DNA of 64,000 bases from assembly GCA_963924555.1 (NCBI GenBank), contig OZ004593.1, positions 4,212,480 through 4,276,479 of the forward strand. Reading direction: 5' to 3'. This document shows positions 22,128-34,482 of this stretch, in pieces. The notes beneath the pieces were generated by a model. The model was given only the letters and a program-made list of their open reading frames with translations. It ran no database searches and was not told where the DNA came from. Both the position numbers and the translations under genes were made by a program. The first letter of the stretch is position 1, and each line of letters begins with the position of its first letter. The stretch comes from Crambe crambe (Eukaryota; Porifera; Demospongiae; Poecilosclerida; Crambeidae).

Positions 22128-22890
22128 ATTTGTTCATCATCTTTTTAGATGTAATGTTCTATTATTTTATTATAGGCAACTGGATGCTATCAAAGTTAAA
22201 GTTCATGTATTGTAGCTATGTAGTTCATTGCAGATTTCATCATAATATTGTATGAGCCGACTGATCTGGAAGATCTATACAGTTTATAATAAGATTGCCA
22301 TTGACATAATTTTGTATATCCAGACTAGTGCCTAGGGTTTACACTCTGAGCATCGAGAGACCAACATCAGTCAGTTGCGAGGTCAAAGTCCAAGAATCAC
22401 GTGTACAGGGTGGGGCATAAAAATGTCTGTAGGTTGAAAGCTAACAAGTTGGAAAATGACGTGCTATTTTTGAACGTGTCAATTTAAAGGTAAAGGATTA
22501 TAGTGCAGTCATTTCTGAGTAGATTGGTATAAGAATTATAGCATTTGAATAAACCATTTTTGAAATAAAAAAACAAAACAACAATATGATGACATTGAAT
22601 GACCAGATGAAAACGGCGATTTTGGAAGTTGCTGTAAAATGATACTGCTTTGTTCTCTGCTCTTCATACTTGAGTCCTATCTAGGAGAGATCAGGGTAGT
22701 TCTATTTGTTTTTTGTAAGAGATTTATAATAACATTTTAAAAGCTGCATCTGCTCGCTATTTGTGGTGTATTGTTGACGAGAGTTCCTGACACTGTCTTC
22801 AAGTTAGGAGTTGCTGACTGCAGGAGGTAAGTATTCTGGGAAAATATCAAGTACTACTCCAATGAAGCATCCGTGCCATCCTACTATTGT
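22128..22890 (+). repeat. Duplicated block, copy 2
   Basis: Same-orientation counterpart of 1326-2100. It lacks some segments and has one insert of about 120 bases near 22680-22795 absent from copy 1. The preceding sequence in both cases is a family B foldback right arm. Confidence 0.8.
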
Positions 22891-24210
22891 ACTCTCTGAT
22901 AACAGGGATACTGGAAACTTTGTGGCTGCAAACAGGTAAACCGGCAGCCATTATGCACAACCATGTTGGTACAGTGAATTGCTCCCGCAAATTAACTGCA
23001 TTAAAAACTTGCATCTATTGAAAAAAAAACACAAAAAAACCACACATCTCCTTTTTGGTGCCTTGCAGGCTCATCCTGTACAGACGGGTAATCAATCTCA
23101 AACTATTCTCTTATTGGATAATGCGCAACTCTATGAAGATCTTCTCCAACTTGAAAAATATTCACTGATTATTGCAGTCTTCAGTCCACAAGTGGAAATA
23201 AAATAGTTCCTTTATATACAAGAACTGGTGTACAAGTTGGGATATGTGTCTGTGCAACCTAGCAGCTCATCCTTTGATAGGCTGGAGGCTGTGGCAGAAT
23301 ATATATAGCTATTTGAAGTGGGACCACATCAGTCAGTTGTATAAAAGGAATACTGGTACAATTATATCAACTCCTGGACTGTCCATAGTACATTACCCTA
23401 GGGCTGTCAGAGTGAAAGTTGTGTGTTAGCATGTACTACCCTGCAGTAGTGCCAGTGTCAATCCCTACAAGTAGGTATCTACTTCTGTCCTATATAGACA
23501 CAATAATTCATGCTTGAAAACCAATTCACTGTGGTGTTATGTAATAATGGTGACAACTCTTCAGTGTTTAACATGCATGCCGAGATATACAAAAGTCTAA
23601 CTTGTTAGTAGTACTATGGAGTATTTGCATAACTTTTTTCCCCTTCAATTTTACAGCCTGCTACCCATACCAAGTAGCCACCAAAGACTTGCCTTCTGGT
23701 TTGGCAGTGATTGTGCCTGTGCACAGCCACCCACTTTGTATCAATATCCACAATGAATATTTATCACTAAAGAAGCAAGTAGAGGAGAAAAAAACAACAC
23801 TATCGGCTTTTGGGTACAATTTTGAACTTGAAGATGTCCAGAGATGCTCGAATAGCATCAAACATGCCTGTGAAACATGAATCATTCAACCTGTCAGGAT
23901 GTGGTGTCAAGACGTCTGGTCTGTTGAGGGCCTCTGAATTAACTTACACCGCCCGATTGTTGATATTTTGGGGCCCCTTGCATTCCTTGACCCCACTGGA
24001 TGTACTTCATCAGATGCCTACGTGCAAAAGAGAAGTGGCCACCGGTAACCCCGAGTTGGCAGATGGGTATTATTGTAGTTTGGTACACGGTCAACTACAT
24101 GCTAGGGCTAGGAGGACAAGAGCATCAAGCACGACTACAACCAGTGGCCTGTTCTCATATCCCTGCCTAATACAGCAGAGGGAATGATGTCTTTAGAAGT
24201 CCATATACCA
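22891..24210. other. Unassigned; one unexplained open frame
   Basis: An open frame at 23602-23880 contains YPYQVATKDLPSGLAVIVPV and a charged segment. It is preceded by a plausible acceptor (TTTTACAG near 23656), so it could be an exon. I do not recognise it. Other short frames (22979-23206, 23810-24187) have no motif. Confidence 0.3.
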
Positions 24211-25527
24211 CCCGTGTTAAACTTTGCGCGAGCAATCGCGTAATCTAGCGATGTTTGCGCAACTACGTGTATTTATGTCAATTCGCGCGAACTTCATCCG
24301 TGAGCGGAATGGCGAAGGATCGCGAGAAATCATCCGCGCTATCACGCGAACGTGCTTTTTTTTTCATGCGAATTTGGCTATTTCATGGTGCGCGCATTTA
24401 TATATTTATATATAATTTTTCCCCTTCCCAGGCATACTACAGCAGTACTAATCCAAGATGCTAGCCATTCTATACTATTATACATCATAATTATTGCTGT
24501 TGTTGTTTATTTTCAGTGATAATTATATGAAATTTGGATACATAAGATTGTCAGAGAAACATTTGTATGACTAATTCTGAAGACACCTTGACAGGAGTAG
24601 CTAATTCTTAGCTGGAGTAGCTGGTACAATAAACCTACACTTGAAATAGTGATTCTAGTATCTATTTCTTGTATCAGTTGATATTCAGTATCCTTGTTTC
24701 TATATCCAAGAGCTGTCAGGGGACTATAACTGTAAATTAAGGATAAACAAATATCAATGAATAGTGGATAAAAATTATGGACTGGCTTCAAGTATAAAAT
24801 AGTCATACAACTATACAAAGCCCGACATAGCTATCTGACTGTCAGTCACATGACCACAAAACCCAACATATATCCGACTGCCAGCCACATGACTACAAAG
24901 CCCAACATATATATATATATCAGACTGCCAGCCACATGACCACAAGCCCAACATATAACTATATATCAGGCTGCCAGCCACACGACTACAAAGCCCAACA
25001 TAGCTAATATATCAGACTGCCAGTCACATGACCACAAAGCCCAACATAATATCAGACTGCCAGCCACACAACTACAAAGCCCAACCTATAGTCACAGTCA
25101 CATGACCACAAAGCCCAACATATAATCAGAGAGCCTGTCACAAAGTATATCAGAAGCACAACAGACTGCCTCACATCACTACAAAGGCCAGTTAGCTAGT
25201 AGTAAGTACCTAATTATAAAGCAAGATTAGCTAGTTTGCTTACATACAAAAAGCTCAGTCCTTCTTACCTGTCGATGCCATGTGTACATTGCATCACGTG
25301 CACCTCACTTATAATCTTGCGTTATTAAATAATACGCATAATTTTTAACTTGCGCATTTATATCCACCTATGTTGCATGGTTTTTTGCGCGATTTCATTA
25401 ACGTGAATCCGCGGGAAGAGGGGCCAGAATAACGCGTAATCCCGCGCTATCAGGCATATCTTCGTGGTCATTTTGCACGCGATTTATCGCAATAATCCGC
25501 GTAAGCGCGTGCAAAGTTCAACACGGG
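24211..25527. mobile_element. Non-autonomous inverted-repeat element with internal minisatellite
   Basis: The left end is CCCGTGTTAAACTTTGC and the right end is the complement of CCCGTGTTGAACTTTGC, one mismatch in 17. Subterminal regions on both sides (about 24228-24360 and 25375-25510) are unusually rich in CGCG and GCGC, against an AT-rich surround, and are loosely complementary. No transposase frame is present. No clear target duplication flanks it. Superfamily undetermined. It holds the minisatellite at 24830-25140. Confidence 0.75.
24830..25140. repeat. Minisatellite, about 9 units
   Basis: Repeating unit of about 35-50 bases: CAGACTGCCAGCCACATGAC followed by CACAAAGCCCAACATA and a variable AT run. 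Units differ in the length of the TATATA spacer and at a few bases. Located inside the 24211-25527 element. The spacing variation and non-unique spacers exclude a CRISPR array. Confidence 0.85.
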
Positions 25528-27250
25528 CAGTTATTAATTCTATGTGGGTTTGTCGATAAACCTCTAACCGATGTGGATTTTCCTTGCCTGGTTGCTGGGT
25601 CCATAAGAAGGTCTGTTTAGAGCAGAAAGAGTTTGACAGATGATACGTCAGCATCTCCAAAGTCTTGTGGCAAATGGTATATGAAGAAGTTACAGCCTTC
25701 AGGATCCTCTTTCTGCATAAGGCATGTTGTGGGAGGCTCCATGGCAGCTGCTTGTCCTGGTGTGCAAAAACTAAAACTCTTCTACCCTTACTCTACAGGT
25801 TCTCAGAAGGCTACAGTGAATTATTGCATCTACAAAGAAGAGAGGAGAATGTTCAAAAACCAAAAATTCATTCGCTAACATAAGAAAAAACGAGTTCTAA
25901 AATTGACTTTTGTTGAATAGGGCTATAATCATGAATAGGGCTAGAGGAACAGAGAAACAACCATAATGAAAAAGCACTAAGTGCTAATCCTGAGTACTGG
26001 AGCAGCTGTATTAAGTGCATTATAGATCGAGGCAAAACTACACCCCAGTGCAATTCTGGTGGTTCTCCTGTAGTTTAAGCCTGAGAAAATAGTTTATTTT
26101 GGAGCCAATTTTGCTATAGGGGCTGGGTTGAACAATCCAGTTGGTGGTCAGTTTTAATCTGGATTGAGAGCTGTAAGTACGCACATAGAGCTAGTAGGGG
26201 CCCCAACGTGTGACCTATTCTAAATGCACTGCATGGATAAGAAATGCCCATTGAGCTATTAATTGCACATGGATCAACCTACTCTACTATAAGTTCAAAG
26301 AAGTTAGTATTTGGCCATCCAGAGAGCTAAGTGTTTTACCTTAATATTCTCATTGTATTTTATAGAAAAATGATCCACTAGAAAAAATTAATGATGTTTT
26401 AAAGGTATGATTAGCTCTGCTCACAACACAGTATGATTATTATTTCTCCTTCATAATGCAGTTATCACAGCAAGGATATGCTGTGAAGCTTAAAAAAATC
26501 GGAATCCGACATTATACGTGCCGATATTGGACGACACTGAATCATTGAGGGGAGGGTAATGTAAGGTCAGGCTTACTTCAGTGGCGCAGTGTGCTGCTAT
26601 GACCTTCACACCAAATGCAAGTGGTAAGAGTAATGATGCCAGGGAGAGAACATGTTATTTTGCATTGCAGAGTTTTTTCTCTACAGGAATTGCCAACTGC
26701 TGTCCATCTGGCAGAAGCACGTCAGATGTGACCAGGTCCTGGACCGGAAGGGGACCCCTGCTTAGCCCCCCCCCCCCTCCCAAAATGAAGACAGAAGTCA
26801 AGACGTTATTAATGCTTATTAGCTAATTGGGTACAATTGCCTATTGAGGGTTATTAGCTCCAATTAGCAAAACAAAACTCTAGCCCAGGACCTATCTCCA
26901 AACTAATACTACTACTTCACAATAGGAATAAGAGTAACATTGATAGATAGAGACCTGACTTGATTGCAATCCCACTTCTCCATAGACCCCAAGTTATCTA
27001 TTTGGGCTACTGCATCCATTGATATGGTTTTATCAGATTTCACTTCAATAATTAGCTAATAGCTTATGGCAAGTTTCAAGCTTGAAATGGTAAACCACTA
27101 CACCTGATCTGCTGCTCTGGGACACACGATCCTGGAGGTCTCGAAGATCTTCAATTTTTGATAATAGCATAATGTCTGATCTCATGGCATGAGATCATGT
27201 TATGGGATAGTCAGCGCTGTACATCTATAGCTTCTTTTTTCTTAAATTAA
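25528..27250. other. No supported gene
   Basis: Small open stretches at 25633-25883 and 26581-26826 lack motifs and splice support. Positions 26767-26780 form a poly-C and pyrimidine run. Otherwise unremarkable AT-rich sequence. Confidence 0.5.
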
Positions 27251-27251
27251 C

Positions 27252-27591
27252 TTATAGAGCATCCATGTCAAGAAGGGAAGGGTTTTCAACCAAGCTTTTG
27301 CTAATTTGGATCATTATGTGTTTTCCAGACATCATTTTAGCAATTGGCAAGCCGACATGGTACACATCTGTCATCTGTGTCAGGATTATAAACGAGTACT
27401 TTGGAACCAGTACAGTGCACATACTGTAACCAAAGTAGCATATCAGCTTCATCCATTGTTGTGCTTAGCGCGTCTTCCAACTGATTACTATATGTCGTGC
27501 TTTTAATGTTTGTGAAAAACTCTTGTTCAGGCTCTTTCATGTAACTGGGTACAATCTCCAGTAAGTGGCATTCCTCTACTGACAAGGACAT
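27252..27591 (-). pseudogene. Fragment of a repeated DTDV-type protein
   Basis: Frame 27591-27337 reads through EADMLLWLQYVHC to VLVYNPDTDD. The overlapping frame 27452-27252 picks up LTQMTDVYHVGLPIAKMMSG and ends near LLDMDAL. The order, an acidic EADM box and then a PDTDVYHVGL box, resembles multicopy proteins common in sponge and cnidarian genomes whose Asp-rich motifs suggest a PIN-like nuclease fold. A single indel between the frames is the simplest explanation. Family assignment is from memory of the motif only. Confidence 0.4.
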
Positions 27592-28520
27592 TGAACTTCA
27601 AGGTATGCATATTGAGTAATCCAAGTAAGGTTGATATCTTGTATTATAATAGCACTTACTGATTATGGATGGCAGCGAGGTAATGGAGACAAGTTGGAGA
27701 TAGTTAGGGATACACCTGAGAATATGGCCAAAGTTCACTGTACACTGGAATATGTTTTCCATGGATGCAAATGCAAGACAGGATGTCATACAAGGCACTG
27801 TAAGTGAGATAGATGAATTTTTTGTTAGTATGGAAGAAGTGATCAGACAGTACTTTCAGGTGAAGAAGCAGAGAATTCGGAAGAGGGTATGAAGGGAGAG
27901 ATAGTTGGAAGTATTTTGAAGAATGAAGATGTAAATTTACAGTGGTCGGCAATAGATGGATGATGCAAAAAAAGGCAGTCTTTTGCTGAGGAATGGACAA
28001 CTATTCGAGGACCTTTTCTTTTGCTGGGGGATTTAAAGCTACTAGAACATAAAAGGTCATTAGCTACAGAAAAGCGCTCCAAACCAAACTTAGTGGCTTA
28101 GAAAAAAAAAAGAGAGGTGGGACAAGACATGATCCTACACTAGTGTAGAATGTCGCCAGGAAGCTCTCCGCACTAGCGTATGTCTAATTTGGTGACAGGC
28201 TTTCCACCAGCTCATAGCAATACTCTATCGAGTGAGCTTATTTTGGCCTCTGATTCGGAGGGACCCAAAAGGAGGAGTAGCTATGCATGCACAACTTACC
28301 CACAAAGTTCTTGAATATGCCTAATTATGAATAATTATATCTTTAACATAGCTCGTTATAGATGTTATGCCAGGATCACTCTCTTTTTTAAGGGCTCTTC
28401 TTTTTTGTCATTACAGCCCTTAGCTATTCCCTCTTGTATCTCCTTTTGAAGTATTTTGACACATTCATCCCTTAAGTTGTGACTACATCTCATATTTTAG
28501 TGGCCACAGGAAGCAAGAGC
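27592..28520. repeat. Unassigned, with duplicated block (copy 1 at 27870-28100)
   Basis: Positions 27870-28100 are about 90% identical to 33146-33388, sharing GAAGAGGGTATGAAGGGAGA, GGTCGGCAATAGATGGATGA and ACTAGAACATAAAAGGTCAT. Both are plus strand. No protein is recognised. The remainder shows nothing. Confidence 0.7.
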
Positions 28521-29519
28521 AGTAGTGATGACAATCCAACAGCAAGCAATTGAATTGAACAGAACTAGAATCTGAAATACTTTTTAGTTTCCAAAGTGGA
28601 TGCCTGTTTGAGAGGCTTGGTCACAAGCATTCTCCAAAACCAAAAAAAAAAAAAAAAAAAAAAAAAAATAAATAAATAAAAATAAATAAATAAATAAAAA
28701 TAAAAATAATAAGAAAATAAATAAAAAATGGGAAAATAAATAAAAATAAATAAATAACTGGACATAGAGTATGATGGAATTTAGTACCATAACACAAGAA
28801 AGAAAACTACACACAATTTAAGAGTATACTAATATTAAATAAACAAATAAAAAATAGATTGCTCCGATGATATCTTGCTGTATAGGCCAAACTTTGATAT
28901 AGTAATGAATGAGCAAATGAATAAATAAGAATTAATTCCTTACTGCTATTGAATTTATCCATAAATAATGTTTTTCTTTTGTCTTTTTTTTGTTCTTGTA
29001 GCTCAGAAAACAGGTGCAAGTAACAGCACAGATTCTTCAGTCCAACTATTAATAATTTCTGGCTAGAAAAATTTAGGAAATTGTATAATAGGAGTCTTGA
29101 AGAAGTTTGTGTCAAAGAGGATTCATAGATCCAGCGAAGTGTTGAATCATCACTTAGAGATGTTTATAAAAAAAGAAATATATCGGATCTTTTGTATGTA
29201 GAAGTAGTATTATTGAATGCAAATCGAAGGGGATTCAAAGTAACATGTCAAAGACGATGGTAGCATCAAGCCTACCTAGATTGCATCATGCATTCAACAT
29301 GATTATACAATGGCAAATTTATATTCTTTTACTGTGTCCAATAGGAAAAGATGTCATTTTATAGGAGGCATATAAGCAGGATATTCTTTCATAAATCAGC
29401 AATTCTGTTGAGCATCGATTGCATGCATAAATATGCATAGTATATAATCCAGGAGGTTTTTAAAGGGGCCATCATCGATGCATAAGATAGATCAAGAGAC
29501 TTGTGTGAATCAAAAAGTG

Positions 29520-29615
<96 letters not shown>

Positions 29616-30197
29616 TCTTTGTTTACATACCTAGTGACAGTACTAGATGGTTATGATTAAAGATTACATGAAGCATTTATGAAGTATCCAAAATCGTTTC
29701 AAATTCAGCTGGCAGGGAATTCCTCGTATGTAGAACATAACAAAAATCAGTAGAAATTAATAATAGTGATAATAAATGCAGTAATGCTAGTATGATTAAA
29801 GGGGATGATGAATCCAGAAAATAAGAATGAAAAATGCAGTTAGACAATAAACTCACAAAAGTTACACTACAATAAAAGCAAACATACCAATAATGAAATA
29901 CACACTTAGAGTTGGTTGGTAGAGTATATGCTATTATTATGCTTATGAGTACCTCTCAAACAGGAAATCACATGAAAACATCAAGTACTTACCAATGTAG
30001 TTATTTCATTACCTAAAGGTAGGAGCAAAACACTAAGCAAGTTAACTATAGTACTTGCTAGTAACTTGATACAAAGGATGTGTGAATAATTTCCTGTGGT
30101 GGTACCCGAGAGAGAAGTTGTAAAGACACACCACAATGCAAAATATATCCCTTTGAAGAAATCATATACAAATCCAATACAGAATACCAAGCAAGAA
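28521..30197 (+). repeat. Long direct repeat, copy 1
   Basis: Matches 38082-39912 in the same orientation, starting TAGTGATGACAATCCAACAG and ending ATACCAAGCAAGAACAGA. It contains a poly-A plus (AAATA)n tract at 28647-28757 and a (GA)n run at 29523-29612. The second copy has a poly-G run instead of the A-rich tract at the matching place. It could be a segmental duplication or long terminal repeats of an old element (see the integrase fossil at 37740). Confidence 0.8.
29523..29612. repeat. (GA)n microsatellite
   Basis: About 45 uninterrupted GA dinucleotides. The Arg-Glu open frame across it is an artefact. Confidence 0.95.
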
Positions 30198-30299
30198 CAG
30201 AGTTGCAGTTGAACCCTATAAAACGTTTTCAGCACTTAAACAAGATGCTAGAGATGAGGGTCTAAAGAAGAAATCCAAGCTTCCACCTGGACAAATTGA

Positions 30300-31180
30300 A
30301 GTTAAACATTTCTTGGATTCCCTGCTGGAAATGGTTGATGATACAGATCCATTAGACTATATTGACCATACCTGGGTCCTTGGCACTGGTGTGCAAAATG
30401 ATTACAATCCCAGTCCACAGCAAACAACTCTTCTCCTGTCACCTCTACCTGATGAGGTGAAGATGAACAAGATTGAAGAAGTGGCACTGCTTCCTGCCAA
30501 CATCTCTTCCAACAGAGCAGGGTTCTCCCTAGGCATCTTAAGGCATAGAGGGCGCTATGCCTTCTTCTTGTACTGCTATGCCTTGTAGATTGATTATTCT
30601 TGATGTAGCACACCCGAGATTAGTCATGCATGGGTTGCAATGATAACATAATTCCTTATAAGGCAGGTGTTGTTACATGGTTAACAAGAAGACAATCATA
30701 AAGAGGCAGCTACAAAAAGCCCTGGGCCTAGGTCCCAGTAATTCCATATTTTCGGAAGTCTGGACCTGGGCAATGGAGAATTTGTTCATTGGAAATCAGT
30801 GGATTTAGCTTATTTAGTTTACATTGAATATTATTATCTACAGAGTATTCATAAGCCAAGAGAAGTTGTCTGTTCAGTTGAGGGAATTATTCCATGATCC
30901 ATTTGTATGTTGTCTAATTTTTGTCTACAGGGTACACCTTAAAATTTAGATTCGTGGCTCTGCTCAGAGATATGAGCCAATATACCACACACCCTCATTT
31001 TTTCGATTTTGGGTTACTTTTACACATTTGGCTGCTTTGCAAGAAGAAAGTTTGGGCATAGGTGACTGTTTGCTAGTTATAGGCCATTTCTGGACCCTAA
31101 AGAACTTTACTGCCACATCAGCAATTTTTGCTCTTCTTTGCCCATGCAATAACAAGTTAGTCTTTTAAAAAGACTAGGAA
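30300..31180 (+). other. Open frame fragment sharing an 89-base coding block with 35.2 kb
   Basis: The frame 30313-30588 begins in a leucine-rich acidic stretch (LLEMVDDTDPLDYIDHTW). It contains the block LPDEVKMNKIEEVALLPANI at 30446-30505, which is repeated in the same frame at 35191-35250. I do not recognise the family. It probably belongs to the transposon whose scraps fill 30-37 kb. The rest of this span is unassigned. Confidence 0.45.
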
Positions 31181-32780
31181 TGCCTCGGCACTTAAGTGCA
31201 ACCTCTATTTAATTTTAATTTAAAATGCTTTATAGTGAATACGACGTGACAGTGGTATATAAGAGACGATAAAGATACACTGAGGATCACCGGCTTGAAA
31301 CCAGAGTCCTACAAGGATGATTGGCTGAACACTCATGGGCATAATTAATGAAAAGTGTGGGGGGTTGTGGGGTCAAATATTTCTACAAAATGTTGCCAAA
31401 ATATTTCTCTCAGCTTCTTTTCTGTGGAGAGTTCCAAATAAAGCACACTGAGCAACATGGCTTATAATTATTGTAGAAGATTAGTATTTACACACTATTC
31501 TTGCTGTTCAACTGTCGTTTAATGGTTATTCTCAGCATAGCTTGATTGAAGTATGTGTACTGGATTCTCTCATTGTTTGGAAGCCTCAAAGTCTTAGTTC
31601 TGAGATTCTCCTTCACCATGGCTCTCTCTTTGACACTTCAAACGAAGCACTAGTTCGTGTACCTTGCAATCTTGGTTGTTTTTGTTCACTGCTGTCTTTT
31701 AGTCAGTTCTCTGCATGTGATAATGGGCTTGATTTGTTGGCAAAGACGGCCAAGAATCATCAGTACTAGAGTTATCGCGTAGTAACTGCGAGCCTGTCTG
31801 TTTGTCCTTAGTACTTTGTCTAGCTAGCCAGCCAGAGCTAAATTAATGCACGTGCTCGATACGCATCATCGTGCATCATTGCGCGTGCGCGTGAAACGTA
31901 CCACCATCGCCGATCATAGTCGCTTCCAGCACTGCGCCTCGGCACTTCGGTGCCGAGGCAAAAAGACAAAAAATACTCCTCCCAGCCAGAGCAAGTGCAG
32001 GCAAAATTAAAAGTAATTTCACAGCACTCCATTATTTTAAGTGTCTACAGTGAATGTATCACAAAGATAGCAGCGAAAATCGTTGGTACTCCCTAGCAAG
32101 CCAAGTTTCACCAGTCTTGTAAGGACAAGAAGAAACATTTCTGCCCTTGGTAATTGAATGTAGTAAGATTTCTTTTATTGGATCTACACATTTGCTTTCT
32201 GATATGTACTTAAGTGAGGAGAACCATTCAGGTAAATAATTTTGGCATTGAATTATTAGCATATGAAAGATATTTAGACCAAGTAGCTAGTGCTTATTTC
32301 CCTCACGACAAGTTTAAAGACTTGCTTAGTCACTTTACTGTACACGATATTAAGCAATACATAATAGTTAGACAATGAGATCTAGGGATCTAAGTTATTT
32401 AGGCTGTAGCAGTTGCCTAACTTCTCCAAGCGCGTTTCCACGCAGTAGTTTCAGAAGATCTTGAAGGTGCTGTGCTGTCTTTATTGAAAGCCATCTACTC
32501 ATTAGAATATCCACATGTATCTATTCCTAAGGTACGATTTTTTAATGTCTGCATGGGAGCAGGAGAATAGGTTTACTAAAATATGATTAATGTACATTAG
32601 TGAAAAATGAACTTCAAAAGATAACTGATTCCGAGAGAAGGAAGTATATTGCTTTGCAAAGGTGGAATATAGCTACTGCACATGGTCTATTATTATAACA
32701 ATTGTCCAATGTTTTATCCTGTGCAAAACAAATATTTTATGCTGAACACACCTGTGTGTATAATTAAATATATAGGCAAG
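31181..32780. other. No supported gene; hairpin repeat copy 3 inside
   Basis: The stretch 31850-31965 is CpG-rich (GCGCGTGCGCGTG) and ends in the hairpin at 31937-31958. Other open stretches (31542-31769, 32059-32262) have no motif. Confidence 0.5.
31937..31958. repeat. Perfect TTCG-loop hairpin, copy 3
   Basis: Nine-base perfect arms CCTCGGCAC and GTGCCGAGG close a TTCG loop, which is an exceptionally stable RNA tetraloop. The preceding CCAGCACTGC and the following CAAAA run match the copies at 2474 and 8203. The loop and arms are best preserved here. Confidence 0.7.
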
Positions 32781-33046
32781 AACGTGCATGGTACTACTTA
32801 AATCATGAGAAAGCTAGACAAGAACCACAGAAGTATTTGTCAATAATAATTGATGGGATGGATCAGATTTGCCACATTGTATTCGAAAAACCAAAAGTGC
32901 TTGTAACATGTGGATATTACGAACCCCGTGTATCAGTGCTATTACCTTTTGCCTTCATTGATAGTAATCTAACTATCAATATACTTGTATATGCAGTTCA
33001 GAGGAAAGGTTTCTGGAAGAAGAAGAAAGGTGGAAGAGAGAAATAG
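32781..33046 (+). pseudogene. Transposase fragment with SIIIDGMDQ motif
   Basis: After a plausible acceptor (TATATAG before 32776) the frame reads RAWYYLNHEKARQEP and then YLSIIIDGMDQ, followed by about 50 codons. This motif combination is familiar from multicopy sponge and hydrozoan transposase-like proteins, where the Asp is a likely catalytic residue. The rest of that protein is absent. Fragment, confidence moderate. Confidence 0.4.
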
Positions 33047-33145
33047 AAATATATTCAGCTTATTTCTACAAGCATTTCGATGTGGGATGGCTGGAAGGGC
33101 TATGTTTGGGCAGTAACTGGTACAATCATAATCTGTCTGGGAGAT

Positions 33146-33388
33146 AGAGAAGCAGAGGATTTGGAAGAGGGTATGAAGGGAGAGATAGTTGGAAATATTT
33201 TGAAGAATGAAGATGTAAATTTACAATGGTCGGCAATAGATGGATGATGCAAAACAAGGCAGTCTTTTGCTGAGGATTGGACAATTATTCAAGGTTTTTC
33301 TTTTGCTGGGGATTTTAAAGCTACTAGAACATAAAAGGTCATTAGCTACAGAAGTCAAAAGCACTCCAAACCAAACTTAGTGGCTCAG
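33146..33388 (+). repeat. Duplicated block, copy 2 (of 27870-28100)
   Basis: About 230 bases matching 27870-28100 with a few indels. It lies 5.3 kb downstream in the same orientation, so it is part of a wider shuffled duplication. Confidence 0.8.
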
Positions 33389-33497
33389 AAAAGCATTGGG
33401 AATGTAATGCAATGTAGCTTGGTGGGGATGTGGCTTTGTAATGCATGACTGAAGCTGAAGCAGAATTCATTTATACGAATCAGCAAACTGCATTGCC

Positions 33498-34262
33498 TTG
33501 CTTGTTTCACCCCATCATGATTTCTCCACTGGTGACATAGTATGGTTTACCCACCACACCAAAAGAGGTCCAGGGCACAACTGGGAGGGTACCTCTGGCG
33601 GAGCGGAGGGTGACATGTTTGATGACATCTTTGGAAAGGTGAAAGATGCTGGATTCATCATCAAGGAAATAATCACCGACAAGGACTCATCAACAAATGC
33701 AATTTTTTGCCGGTACTTTCCAGAGGGGATGATTACATATTGCTCCAACCACTGTGCAAAGAATATGCACAAAGATCTGGAGAGGATAAAGAGAAGCAAA
33801 TGTGAAGTAAGGCTGTTTTATATATAACAGCACAGTTTTTTTACTTACTCTTTCCACTTCAGGCAGAGCCGATGGTTTCTGTTGCAAGCGGATGACGGAG
33901 GGACTTCTGAAGCACTGCAAGGCAGCTCTCAGTAATTTAATTTCTTCGGAGAAGTCTGATGATCCTCTGAAATCATTCCCTGAAGCAATTCTGAATTTTC
34001 ATGCCCATTATTGCCTTGATGTCCACACATCCCCATGGTGTCACCACGATAAGGTACAAGTTTTTTCCCTCATATTTCTAATTAATGAGCCCCAATTCTC
34101 CTGTAGTTCGATAAGGATGGAGTCCATACAGTAGTGAAGTGGTATTCACATGCAAGGCCCAGACAGATGCCTTCAAAATCCTCCTGAAAGACATGGCTGA
34201 TCGTCCCCAAGATTACATTTCAGACCATGGGAGGCTGACCACTAACACAGTGGAAGGTTTTC
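33498..34262 (+). pseudogene. Mutator-like DDE transposase fragments
   Basis: Frame 33498-33827 includes GFIIKEIITDKDSSTNAIF and then YCSNHCAKNMHKDLERIK, which look like a catalytic Asp box and a following Cys/His box. A donor-like GTAAGG follows at about 33806. A second piece, about 33870-34050, reads CCKRMTEGLLKHCKAALSNL and then HYCLDVHTSPWCHHD. A third, 34170-34262, reads DYISDHGRLTTNTVEGFHRT, where the Glu of TVEGFH would be the third acidic residue. Phases between pieces do not fit cleanly, so it is damaged. The assignment to Mutator-like DDE enzymes rests on this motif order only. The C-terminal part is cut off by the element at 34263. Confidence 0.5.
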
Positions 34263-34478
34263 ATAGAACTTTAGTGATCGTTGAGATGTAATGTCGTTTA
34301 GGTCGAGGATGAGATTGCTCATATCTTCCTTAAAAATCGTCTCCCTTCCTTCAACTTTGGTATGTGTAGTAGTTCTGTAGTGCTCCACACGCCTGTGCTT
34401 GTTTGAAGTTCTTACTGTAAGTATTTTTCGAGATAAGTTTTCCCTAGCAACCATGCGTGGGTGAGTGTGCGCCCACCC
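34263..34478. mobile_element. TTAA-flanked element, truncated copy 3
   Basis: The right end, CCTAGCAACCATGCGTGGG to GCCCACCC followed by TTAA at 34479-34482, matches the right end of 52527-53038. Internal similarity extends left to about 34263, where it abuts the transposase fragment. The left end is missing. Confidence 0.65.
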
Positions 34479-34482
34479 TTAA

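Noticed and set aside
24830-25140. CRISPR-like array
   Set aside because: Repeats are directly adjacent with variable low-complexity spacers, inside a eukaryotic transposon; no unique spacers or cas genes.
29478-29660. Arg-Glu repeat proteins over GA tracts (also 39145-39360)
   Set aside because: Pure dinucleotide repeat translation; no start context, splice sites or flanking motifs.
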